From Candidatus Woesearchaeota archaeon (GTDB lineage: Archaea > Nanobdellota > Nanobdellia > Woesearchaeales > WJIZ01): a stretch of DNA of 12,863 nucleotides. The stretch spans positions 1 to 12,863 of the forward strand of contig JAGVXW010000029.1 of NCBI GenBank assembly GCA_018303575.1, in the 5' to 3' direction. The stretch's first letter is position 1. Each line of letters starts with the position of its first letter. Positions 1-5,918 of this stretch are shown here, piece after piece. The position numbers and the translations under genes are program-made. The notes under the pieces are model-generated. The model worked only from the letters and a program-made list of their open reading frames with translations. It had not been told where the DNA came from and did not search any database.

Positions 1-106
1 TCTCCCTTTCTAACCACCACTTCCTGCCTCTTTTTAAATGAAAATCATTGAAGAATAAAGATTTATCGACTTAAAAGGCTGGAAGATGTCGAACATGAGC
101 TATAAC
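1..106. other. Left-edge stretch without a recognisable gene
   Basis: This is the stretch downstream of the methyltransferase stop codon. It is AT-richer than the coding regions. I see no convincing ORF: a short plus-strand frame from the ATG at 86 runs antisense into the methyltransferase gene and looks like a shadow. Read on the minus strand, positions 31-39 hold an A/T-rich TTTAAAAA word that could be a TATA box for a gene starting just left of the window. This is weak and unsupported by any visible start codon. Confidence 0.3.
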
Positions 107-697
107 TTATTCCTTCCTGCTCAAATAGATATGATATCCCGCCTCCCTTCCTATATCTTCCAGGTTCCCGAAGACCTCCTTCATTTTCTGGGAGAGATGC
201 CTGCCGCCTTTCTGGTGGCGGACAACCAATTGTAACGTGCCGCCCTTGTTCAGATGACCCTTTGACTGCTCAATCAATTTGAAGCAGAGTTCCTTTCCGG
301 CATGCTGCGGCGGATTCGAAAGAATGCAGTCGGATTTCCCCAGCTTCTCGAAGAGGTCGCTCTCGACAATCTCCACCTTCACCTTGTTCTCTTCCGCATT
401 CTTTCTTGCGAGTTCCAAGGCGCGCTGGTTGATGTCCGAGAGCGTGAAGGAGAGTTCGGGATGCCGCGCCGCCAGCGCGATGCCGACCGGGCCGTAGCCG
501 CAGCCGATGTCAAGGACGCTGCCTTTTTCAGGGAGTTTGCATTCCCTGATGAGCAGCTTCGTGCCCTTGTCGATGCGATCTTTGGAGAAAACGGAAGCGT
601 CAGTGTGGAAGAGAAAGAGCTGGTCCTCGAATCTTATATACGCTTTACCGGGATGGTTGCTGGCCCGCGGCTTCCTTGAGAAGTAATGCTCTATCAT
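107..697 (-). CDS. RsmC-like class I SAM-dependent methyltransferase
   Basis: A 196-residue Rossmann-fold methyltransferase of the MTS/RsmC type (COG2813-like), predicted to methylate RNA, classically guanine N2 in 16S rRNA. Visible features, in order: an N-terminal block HTDASVFSKDRIDKGT (31-46), which matches the family's 'F-x-T-x-x-GVFS-x-x-x-x-D-x-GT' region; SAM-binding motif I VLDIGCGYGPVG (61-72); the acidic ribose-binding position in SDIN (87-90); and the catalytic-loop motif SNPPQHAGK (127-135), equivalent to NPPFHxG. It lacks the degenerate N-terminal duplicate domain of E. coli RsmC, as is usual for the short archaeal and Firmicute versions. The ATG at 697 overlaps the TGA of the upstream gene by 4 bp, so it is the last gene of a three-gene operon. 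The fold and family are secure. The exact substrate cannot be read from the sequence. Confidence 0.9.
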   Translation of the reverse strand: MIEHYFSRKPRASNHPGKAYIRFEDQLFLFHTDASVFSKDRIDKGTKLLIRECKLPEKGSVLDIGCGYGPVGIALAARHPELSFTLSDINQRALELARKNAEENKVKVEIVESDLFEKLGKSDCILSNPPQHAGKELCFKLIEQSKGHLNKGGTLQLVVRHQKGGRHLSQKMKEVFGNLEDIGREAGYHIYLSRKE

Positions 698-1476
698 TGT
701 ATTCCCAAAAAGTGGAAGAGCATCCGGTCAGCGGCCTTCCAGAGCTCCTTCTCCCTGCCTGAGACGATGATGCAGTTGTCGAGGAAAAGGACGTTCGTCT
801 GGTTCTCCGTTGCGAAATAGATGACCGGCGCCGCCGTGTCGCAGTCCACCTTCGGCCGGGCGCTGCAAGGAAAGCTTTCGTTCCTCGTGCAGGCGGCGAT
901 GACGCCCTTGCCAAAGGCGTTGATGAGCACCTGATCCGTTTCTCCTGTCGCGACGCCGATAAACGGCAGGCCCTCGTCCTTCGGGTCAAAAGTCATGAAG
1001 ATATCGCGGGAGCTGTCGAAGAGGGAGGCATTGTATTCGCCCAGCGGCGCGATGGCTTCTGTATCCCGCGGTCCAAAGTGGAAGGGGAGGTTGATCTGCT
1101 TCGTGCGGCCGGGATTCACGACACTGGTATACCAGAGGCTGTCATAAAAGACGAAGCTGTGGCCGTTGTAGACATAGCCTTGATCCGGCTTGAGCTTGCC
1201 CTGGAGGTTGCGCTCGTGGAGCTCGTCGAGCGTTAGCGACGGGCCCTTCAGATATTTCGGAAGGAAGATGACGGCCAGGAAGATAAGCAGCACAAGAACC
1301 CCGGCGACTATCATCACCTTGTCCGTGTTGAAGGGCTTCACGTCGGGGATGGGCTCTGGCTTCTGCTCTGCGGGAGGAGCGTCCTCTTGTTGGATCTCTT
1401 CCTCCTTTTCCTCTTTCATGAATCCCTCACCCGGAAATGGCGGGAATTCCTGGGCTTCTTTTTCTTCTTCACTCAT
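694..1476 (-). CDS. Single-pass membrane protein of unknown function (paralogue of the next gene upstream)
   Basis: A 260-residue protein with three parts. Residues 1-50 are very acidic and proline/glutamate-rich and look disordered and probably cytoplasmic. A strongly hydrophobic segment at about 53-73 is followed by KYLK. An outward-facing domain of about 180 residues then carries four cysteines (C196, C204, C212, C235), which could form two disulfides. I do not recognise a named function. Several blocks match the neighbour at 1473-2024: YNG-x-x-F followed by S-x-W near the start of the outer domain, then C-x-x-(x)-A-x-x-PV-(I/L)-Y, then C-(I/F)-IV, and a terminal DR-(M/I)-x-x-x-L-(L)-G. 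The layout resembles uncharacterised exported proteins I recall from DPANN archaea, but this is memory, not a search. It overlaps both neighbours by 4 bp, so co-translation is likely. Confidence 0.82.
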   Translation of the reverse strand: MSEEEKEAQEFPPFPGEGFMKEEKEEEIQQEDAPPAEQKPEPIPDVKPFNTDKVMIVAGVLVLLIFLAVIFLPKYLKGPSLTLDELHERNLQGKLKPDQGYVYNGHSFVFYDSLWYTSVVNPGRTKQINLPFHFGPRDTEAIAPLGEYNASLFDSSRDIFMTFDPKDEGLPFIGVATGETDQVLINAFGKGVIAACTRNESFPCSARPKVDCDTAAPVIYFATENQTNVLFLDNCIIVSGREKELWKAADRMLFHFLGIQ

Positions 1477-2024
1477 TCGATGACCCCGAGGAGCGCGTAA
1501 GCGATCCGATCAGTGAGCTGGACGAGGCCGAAGCCGGTATTGGATTCGACGATGAAGCACTGGCCTTCCTGCCGGATCTCGTGCTTCTCGCCAAGCGTGT
1601 AGTAGAGCACGGGCACGAACTGCGTGGCATTGGCGCAGGTGATGACCTGGAGGCCGTAGCTGTTCTCGGCGGTGAAGCCATTGCGCACCGGGATATCCGT
1701 GTTCGTGGAGAGCTGGTAAATAGACTGCGCGATCTCTGGGGCGGCGGTGGAATTGGCGTCTGAGGTCGCCTGGAGCTGGAGCACACCTGGCTTCAAGATC
1801 GGGGGGACGGGAATGGACTCGACATCCTGCGGCACATACGAGAAGGAGCGCAGTTGGCCGCCGATCCTCGCCTGCCACGCGCTCTGGACGAGCGTGAACT
1901 TGATTCCGTTGTAGCGCGTGGCGGTGGCGCTATCAGTGAAGAAGCCGGCGATGGACGTGATCATGATGAGGGCGAGGAAGACCGAAATGCCGATGCCCCC
2001 CCAGTTGCGCTTCTTCTGCTCCAT
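1473..2024 (-). CDS. Small membrane-anchored protein of unknown function (paralogue of the following gene)
   Basis: A 183-residue protein with a basic N-terminus (MEQKKRN), one hydrophobic segment at about 10-29 acting as an uncleaved anchor or signal, and an extracytoplasmic domain with only two cysteines (C130, C146). These probably form a disulfide that corresponds to one of the pairs in the downstream gene. Shared blocks with that protein are YNGIKF...SAW (38-50), the cysteine followed by ANATQFVPVLYY (130-142), CFIV (146-149) and LTDRIAYALLG (160-170). The function is unknown. It is the first gene of the three-gene operon. A minus-strand TATA box centred near 2050 places the transcription start at or beside the ATG at 2024, so translation is probably leaderless. 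No other start fits better. Confidence 0.82.
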   Translation of the reverse strand: MEQKKRNWGGIGISVFLALIMITSIAGFFTDSATATRYNGIKFTLVQSAWQARIGGQLRSFSYVPQDVESIPVPPILKPGVLQLQATSDANSTAAPEIAQSIYQLSTNTDIPVRNGFTAENSYGLQVITCANATQFVPVLYYTLGEKHEIRQEGQCFIVESNTGFGLVQLTDRIAYALLGVIE

Positions 2025-2045
2025 GCTGAGAAGGGGATTCGAGGG

Positions 2046-2054
2046 TTTTATAAG
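2046..2054 (-). promoter_or_regulatory. Archaeal TATA box for the membrane-protein/methyltransferase operon
   Basis: On the minus strand this reads CTTATAAAA. Its centre is about 26 nt from the ATG at 2024, which is the normal TATA-to-start distance in archaea, so the mRNA should begin at the start codon. Seen directly: the A/T-rich octamer and its spacing. Promoter activity is inferred. Confidence 0.6.
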
Positions 2055-2070
2055 AGTTTTGCAGGAAAGG

Positions 2071-2078
2071 TTTATATG
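2071..2078 (+). promoter_or_regulatory. Archaeal TATA box for the membrane-anchored wHTH gene
   Basis: TTTATATG lies about 27 nt upstream of the ATG at 2102. It is preceded by AAAGG, which could serve as a BRE-like flank. The spacing argues for initiation at or next to that ATG, and against the alternative GTG start at 2078, which would lie inside the TATA element. This promoter and the divergent one at 2046-2054 are separated by only about 20 bp, so they may compete or be regulated together. Confidence 0.6.
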
Positions 2079-2101
2079 TGCTCTTCTTTTTTCGGGATGG
2101 C

Positions 2102-2746
2102 ATGAGAGCTTGGCTCCCTGTTTTCCTCTTCCTGATACCCTTCGCTTCAGCTGCGACCCTGCAAGGCGTGGTTGTGGACGACCTTGGCAACCTTGTGCGC
2201 GGGGCGGAACTGAAGTTCTCCTGCGCCGGGGCGATCGATGCGCCGAACGCGACTGACAGGTTCGGCTCCTTCACCGCGCGGGTCGAGAACGGCACCTGCC
2301 GCATCACCGCGCTGCATCGCGGGAGCTCCGGAACCCTGCGGATGGAAGTCACTGAGGATTTCCATGATGTTGAGGTGCGCATCGCGAACCGGAATTCCGC
2401 CGTGTATGGATGGCTCTTCGGTGGCGCGCTGGCCGGGCTTGCTGTCTGGAGGTTCTGGCCTCGAAGAAAGGCGCCAGCTCAGCAGGCGGATGCCAAGGAA
2501 GCGCGCGTCACAACTGTGCTTTCCGTGCTTCCCAAGAAGGAGCAGGAGATCGTGCAATACTTACTGGCGCATGGGAAGGCTTCCGCGAACGCGAACATCC
2601 GGCACGAGCTCCATATCCCGAGAACTACCATGAAAAGGCTTCTGGCATCCTTGGAATCCAAACAGGTTGTATCTTTGGACAAGCAGGGGAAGGCCGTCAA
2701 GGTGAGCCTGAATGAGCGTTTTTCTGGGGCAGAAATGGAACAATAA
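2102..2746 (+). CDS. Membrane-anchored winged-helix transcriptional regulator with an outer sensor domain
   Basis: A 214-residue protein starting at the ATG at 2102. An in-frame GTG at 2078 would add eight residues ahead of the signal peptide, but it overlaps the TATA box. Domains in order: a signal peptide (1-18, ending near FASA); a small beta-rich outer domain (19-96) resembling carboxypeptidase-regulatory-like/Ig folds, with two cysteines (C41, C66) positioned for a disulfide; a transmembrane helix at about 101-119; a basic stop-transfer WPRRK; and a cytoplasmic winged helix-turn-helix (about 134-206) with recognition-helix text HIPRTTMKRLLASLE. This N-out/C-in arrangement matches the archaeal COG2512-like membrane-bound regulators. 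It probably passes an extracellular signal to DNA. The target is unknown; the divergent operon and the palindrome downstream at 2773-2782 are candidates. Confidence 0.8.
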   Translation: MRAWLPVFLFLIPFASAATLQGVVVDDLGNLVRGAELKFSCAGAIDAPNATDRFGSFTARVENGTCRITALHRGSSGTLRMEVTEDFHDVEVRIANRNSAVYGWLFGGALAGLAVWRFWPRRKAPAQQADAKEARVTTVLSVLPKKEQEIVQYLLAHGKASANANIRHELHIPRTTMKRLLASLESKQVVSLDKQGKAVKVSLNERFSGAEMEQ

Positions 2747-2772
2747 TAAGCCATCTCAACCATAAAAGAAGC

Positions 2773-2782
2773 GGTTATAACC
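2773..2782. promoter_or_regulatory. Perfect palindrome GGTTATAACC, possible operator
   Basis: A 10-bp perfect dyad lies about 30 bp upstream of the TATA box at 2812-2820, in the short gap between the wHTH regulator and the secreted-protein gene. Symmetric A/T-centred words at this distance are often regulator sites or upstream activation sites. The dyad is seen directly; the role is inference, and a 10-bp palindrome can occur by chance. Confidence 0.25.
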
Positions 2783-2811
2783 TTTCTTAAGGGGATTGTT
2801 CCGGCGAAGTC

Positions 2812-2820
2812 TTTTATATT
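2812..2820 (+). promoter_or_regulatory. TATA box for the secreted thioredoxin-fold/Kazal gene
   Basis: TTTTATATT lies about 35 nt before the ATG at 2851. With the usual 24-27 nt offset to the start site this leaves a leader of only about 8-10 nt. That leader could just contain the purine-rich GGTGAG at 2841-2846, a possible Shine-Dalgarno word. In-frame TTG (2839) and GTG (2842) codons are alternative starts. Confidence 0.55.
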
Positions 2821-2850
2821 TGTCCCCTATTCTCTCGCTTGGTGAGAATC

Positions 2851-3315
2851 ATGAAGAAACAATTGATGTTCGTTTGCCTCGCGCTGATGCTTGCGCTGAC
2901 GGCCCTTGCGGCCTCGGATGAGCAGAAGACTTTAGGCAAAAGTTCGGCGGAAGTCAAGATTGATATGTACGTGGATTTCGAGGATCCGTTTTCGGCGAGG
3001 TGGTACAGCGACACTTTCCCCACCCTCAAACGGGATTATTTTGATACTGGGATTGCAAAGCTGCGGCTTATCCATTTCCCGCTAACTTCAATCCACAGCC
3101 ATGCAAAGAATGCTGCGATAGCTGCTGAATGCGCGGCCTGCTCGATTATGCGAAGGCAGCGAGCCTGGATACGAACGCATTCCAAGCCTGCCTTGCGGAT
3201 GATGACGCCGCAGAGGAAGTGGATGAGGATTTCAAGAAAGGGCAGCTCGCCGGCATTTCGGGAACGCCAACCTTTTTCATCAATGGGAAGGAACTTGTGG
3301 GGGCGCAGCCCCTGA
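2851..3315 (+). pseudogene. N-terminal part of a broken DsbA-like secreted protein (frame lost at about 3130-3140)
   Basis: The ATG at 2851 starts a clear signal peptide (1-20, ALTALA) followed by the first half of a thioredoxin fold of the DsbA/Thioredoxin_4 type. Only residues up to about 95 (AAIAAECAA) are meaningful; the remaining codons to 3315 are out-of-frame text. At the place where active family members carry C-P-x-C, this protein reads DFEDPFSARW (42-51), so both redox cysteines are absent and it should not catalyse disulfide exchange. The second half of the fold continues in another frame from 3129. Compared with the family, roughly 20-25 residues between the AAECA helix and the LLDYAK helix are missing, which points to a deletion whose length is not a multiple of three rather than a one-base slip. 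A sequencing or assembly fault remains possible. Confidence 0.65.
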
Positions 3316-4358
3316 GCGTCTTCGTCGCGGCTATCACCGGCGTGCAAGATGACGATGTTCCTAGCACGCAGCCCGGCGAGCCCTCATGCAAGGATTCGGA
3401 TGGCGGCCTTGTCATCACGGAGCAGGGCGAGCTGTCCTCGAGTGAAGATCTCTACTGGGACGATTATGAAGACTACTGCGTGAACGACGATGTCCTCGTT
3501 GAGATGCTCTGCTCCGGCGGCGGCTATACATTCCAATACGTGAGCTGCAAATTGCCTGGGATGACCTGTGTTGAGGGGAGATGCGTGAAAATATTTGAGC
3601 TTCCGCCGCCACAGCCGGTTGCGCCTCAGCCGGGAATCATCTGCACTACCGATTGTCCCGGAGTCTGCGGTACGGACGGGAAGAGTTATTGCAACAGCTG
3701 TGTCGCTGAAAGAGACGGCGGTGTGAAGGTAGCGTATGAAGGGTTCTGCGATGGAAGGGACCCTCGGCCAGCTCCACAGCCGATAAAAGAAGCGCCGATG
3801 CCTGTGCCTCCTGAGCGCCCCAACTGGTGCGACGGCATGCGGCCGTGGCAAGAGGGAGAGAGCAGGCTGGTGACCGGACAGCTTGAGATTCCGGGGCCTG
3901 TGATTGAGGGAAGCTATAACCTGATGGTGACTTCCTTCGGGAAGGACAGCGTTGTTGTGACGGTTTCTGGCGGTTCAGGAAAAAGCAGCGCTGAATTGCA
4001 AAAAGGCAGCCGGCAGAATGTCGCCGGCCTGGACCTGCAGTTCACGGGCTATGACCTTAAATCCGAGGGCAACGCGTGGATCTGCATCAAGGAGACGGAT
4101 GAGGCTGAATTGGAAGCGACCTGCGGAGGCTGTGTTGTCGATAGCAGGTGCCTTCCCATCGGCACGCGCATCGCGAACGGGGAGAAGCGCTACTGTGACG
4201 CGTTCAACGGCATGACGGCGCAGAAAGAAGGCGAAGCGAGCTGCCAGAACAGCTACGAGTGCGGAAGCAACCTCTGCGTCGACAACCAGTGTGTGGAAGG
4301 AGGCTTCCTCCGCAAGCTCCTGGACTGGTTCAGACGGCTGTTCTCGGCGGAAGGCTAG
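3129..4358 (+). CDS. Thioredoxin-fold C-terminal half fused to Kazal and cysteine-rich modules
   Basis: A 409-residue frame that was probably once continuous with the signal-peptide segment at 2851. Order: the end of the DsbA-like fold with the cis-proline loop SGTPTFFING (44-53) and KELVGAQP; a cysteine module from about 87 to 152 (CKDSDGG, then DYCVND, CSGGG, SCKLPG, TCVEGRCV); a proline-rich linker; a complete six-cysteine Kazal-type domain (C172, C176, C180, C188, C191, C207) with the hallmark CGTDGKSYCNSC; a second proline-rich linker; a beta-rich segment (about 243-321); and a terminal cysteine module ending in an amphipathic FLRKLLDWFRRLF (394-406). Kazal domains are serine-protease-inhibitor or follistatin-like modules. 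The other modules resemble those of DPANN surface proteins. If translated from 3129 it would lack a signal peptide and stay inside the cell, where these disulfides could not form. It is therefore either a decayed gene or restored by a frame change. It lies 6 bp before the lipoprotein gene. Confidence 0.7.
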   Translation: MRGLLDYAKAASLDTNAFQACLADDDAAEEVDEDFKKGQLAGISGTPTFFINGKELVGAQPLSVFVAAITGVQDDDVPSTQPGEPSCKDSDGGLVITEQGELSSSEDLYWDDYEDYCVNDDVLVEMLCSGGGYTFQYVSCKLPGMTCVEGRCVKIFELPPPQPVAPQPGIICTTDCPGVCGTDGKSYCNSCVAERDGGVKVAYEGFCDGRDPRPAPQPIKEAPMPVPPERPNWCDGMRPWQEGESRLVTGQLEIPGPVIEGSYNLMVTSFGKDSVVVTVSGGSGKSSAELQKGSRQNVAGLDLQFTGYDLKSEGNAWICIKETDEAELEATCGGCVVDSRCLPIGTRIANGEKRYCDAFNGMTAQKEGEASCQNSYECGSNLCVDNQCVEGGFLRKLLDWFRRLFSAEG

Positions 4359-4364
4359 ACCCCT

Positions 4365-5162
4365 ATGAAGCGCAATAAAAACCCCTTTTTTATTGGCTTT
4401 CCGTCCCTGATGTTATTTTTTCTTTTCGTTCTGGCGGGATGCACCCAGCCGCCTGAACAGAAGGAGGGGACGAATCCGGCGGTTGCGGAATGCAACGCCC
4501 TCCTGAAATCCGACTGGAACGCCGGATTTGAATGCGTGCTCTCGCTTGAGGACAAGCTCGCTCGCGCGGCAGACTGCCAAGCTCTGGAGAATCTCGACAA
4601 CCCCGACCCTGACAGCGGCCTCACCGACTTCAAATCACTATGTGCCATTAAAGTCGCAACAGCGCAGGGAGATTCTGCGGCATGTTCGAGCATCGCATCT
4701 TTTTCAGAACAAGAGACGCTGGCAGCCAGGAATACCTGCTTCATGGGAGTGGCCCAGGCTAAAAAAGATCCCGCTCTCTGTGAAAAGATGGTATCGGCGC
4801 AGGGAAAGACCGGCAAAGGCACACAAGAGTATGAACTTTGCATGATAGGAGTAGCCACAAAAGCGAGCGACTGCAACGCGCTGAGCTCACTGTCAGCCAA
4901 AGATAGCTGCATCAATTCCATCGCGAAAAAGACAGAAGACGCGCAGCTCTGCCAGGAAATCTCCTCAAGGGACACACAGTACAATTGCGTCCAATATCTG
5001 GCGTCAGTGAAGAAAGACTGGACGCTCTGCAACGCCCTCGACCAGCCGAACGCTGATGCCTGCATACAGATCATCGCGATCCAGACGAGGAATGCTGGCC
5101 TCTGCGACCAGATCGAAACATCGCGGCTGCGGGAAGGATGCAAGAACTTGGTTCGCGCATAG
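4365..5162 (+). CDS. Lipoprotein made of repeated C-x13-C helical units
   Basis: A 265-residue predicted lipoprotein. The N-terminus is basic, then hydrophobic, and ends in the lipobox LAGC (23-26), so C26 is the likely lipidated residue at the outer face of the membrane. The mature part has 16 cysteines in a regular pattern. Seven units begin at C57, C93, C125, C159, C182, C208 and C233, each of the form C-hydrophobic-x-x-hydrophobic-A-...-D-x-x-x-C. Six have a 14-residue cysteine spacing and one (C159) has 11. The last four units recur every 23-26 residues. This suggests a right-handed alpha-solenoid cross-linked by disulfides, comparable in principle to Sel1/TPR scaffolds, so a protein-binding role is plausible. 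No catalytic motif is visible and I know no characterised homologue. It begins 6 bp after the preceding gene and is probably co-transcribed with it. Confidence 0.82.
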   Translation: MKRNKNPFFIGFPSLMLFFLFVLAGCTQPPEQKEGTNPAVAECNALLKSDWNAGFECVLSLEDKLARAADCQALENLDNPDPDSGLTDFKSLCAIKVATAQGDSAACSSIASFSEQETLAARNTCFMGVAQAKKDPALCEKMVSAQGKTGKGTQEYELCMIGVATKASDCNALSSLSAKDSCINSIAKKTEDAQLCQEISSRDTQYNCVQYLASVKKDWTLCNALDQPNADACIQIIAIQTRNAGLCDQIETSRLREGCKNLVRA

Positions 5163-5199
5163 AGCGTTTGTGTCCTCAGCACATTTTTCCCCCGAAAGA

Positions 5200-5207
5200 C
5201 TTAAATT
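5200..5207 (+). promoter_or_regulatory. TATA box for the MacB-like ABC operon
   Basis: CTTAAATT is centred about 28 nt before the ATG at 5232, again the distance expected for a leaderless start. The 69-bp gap between the lipoprotein stop and this ATG contains nothing else recognisable. A separate promoter suggests that the ABC operon can be expressed independently of the secreted-protein genes upstream. Confidence 0.55.
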
Positions 5208-5231
5208 CCGCGATTTCCTTCAGGAAGCGGA

Positions 5232-5918
5232 ATGACAACGATTCTTGAGCTCCAAGACGTGTGGAAGATCTACCGCATGGGGGATGTGGAGGTGGAGGCG
5301 CTGAAGGGGCTGGATTTCAAGGCGCGGAAGGGCGAGTTCGTCGCGATCATGGGGCCTTCTGGGAGCGGCAAGAGCACGGCCATGAACATGATTGGCTGTC
5401 TGGACGTGCCGACGCGGGGGCGAATTTTTCTCGAGGGGAAGGACATCGCGCACATGTCTGAAAGCCAGCTCGCGCGGATCCGGGGCAAGAAGATTGGTTT
5501 CATCTTCCAGCAGTTCAACCTCATCAACACGCTGACGGCTCTAGAGAATGTTGCTTTGCCGATGATCTTCCAGAACACGCCGAAGGACAAGCGGCTTGCT
5601 AAGGCCAAGAAGCTCCTTGAGATGGTGGAGTTGGACGACCGGATGCATCACAAGCCCACTGAGCTTTCTGGGGGCGAGCAGCAACGTGTAGCGATCGCGC
5701 GGAGCCTGGCAAATGATCCGGAAGTGATCCTTGCTGACGAGCCAACGGGCAACCTGGACTCCAAGACAGGGCATACGGTCATGGATTTCCTGCGCAAGCT
5801 GCATGAAAAAGAAGGAAGGACGATTATCCTGGTGACGCATGACGAGAATACGGCGAGGAATGCTGACAGGGTAGAATTTTTAAAGGACGGGCAGATTTTC
5901 AAGAGGCACACACGATGA
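5232..5918 (+). CDS. MacB/LolD-type ABC transporter ATP-binding protein
   Basis: A 228-residue ABC ATPase of full family length. Visible motifs: Walker A GPSGSGKST (41-49), Q-loop IFQQFNLI (91-98), signature LSGGEQ (145-150), Walker B VILADE (165-170), D-loop GNLD (173-176) and switch histidine in VTHD (H203). The phrases NMIGCLD, GKKIGFIFQQFNL and ADEPTGNLDSKTG are hallmarks of the MacB/LolD/FtsE branch. These proteins pair with FtsX-fold permeases and act by mechanotransmission rather than by moving a substrate through a membrane channel. The gene is first in a four-gene operon, overlaps the next gene by 4 bp (ATGA), and its product should energise the two permeases encoded at 7164 and 8530. 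Confidence 0.95.
   Translation: MTTILELQDVWKIYRMGDVEVEALKGLDFKARKGEFVAIMGPSGSGKSTAMNMIGCLDVPTRGRIFLEGKDIAHMSESQLARIRGKKIGFIFQQFNLINTLTALENVALPMIFQNTPKDKRLAKAKKLLEMVELDDRMHHKPTELSGGEQQRVAIARSLANDPEVILADEPTGNLDSKTGHTVMDFLRKLHEKEGRTIILVTHDENTARNADRVEFLKDGQIFKRHTR

Noticed and set aside
2078..2101. GTG start at 2078 for the membrane-anchored regulator
   Set aside because: The codon overlaps the TATA box, so it could not be in the transcript. The ATG at 2102 gives a standard signal peptide.
3100..3160. Programmed -1 ribosomal frameshift joining the two halves of the thioredoxin-fold gene
   Set aside because: No slippery heptamer is visible at the junction, and part of the conserved fold is missing, which a frameshift alone would not cause.
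4355..5182. 275-codon open frame on the minus strand opposite the lipoprotein gene
   Set aside because: It lies exactly antisense to a gene with signal peptide, lipobox and cysteine repeats. Its protein is serine/alanine-rich shadow text without a recognisable motif.
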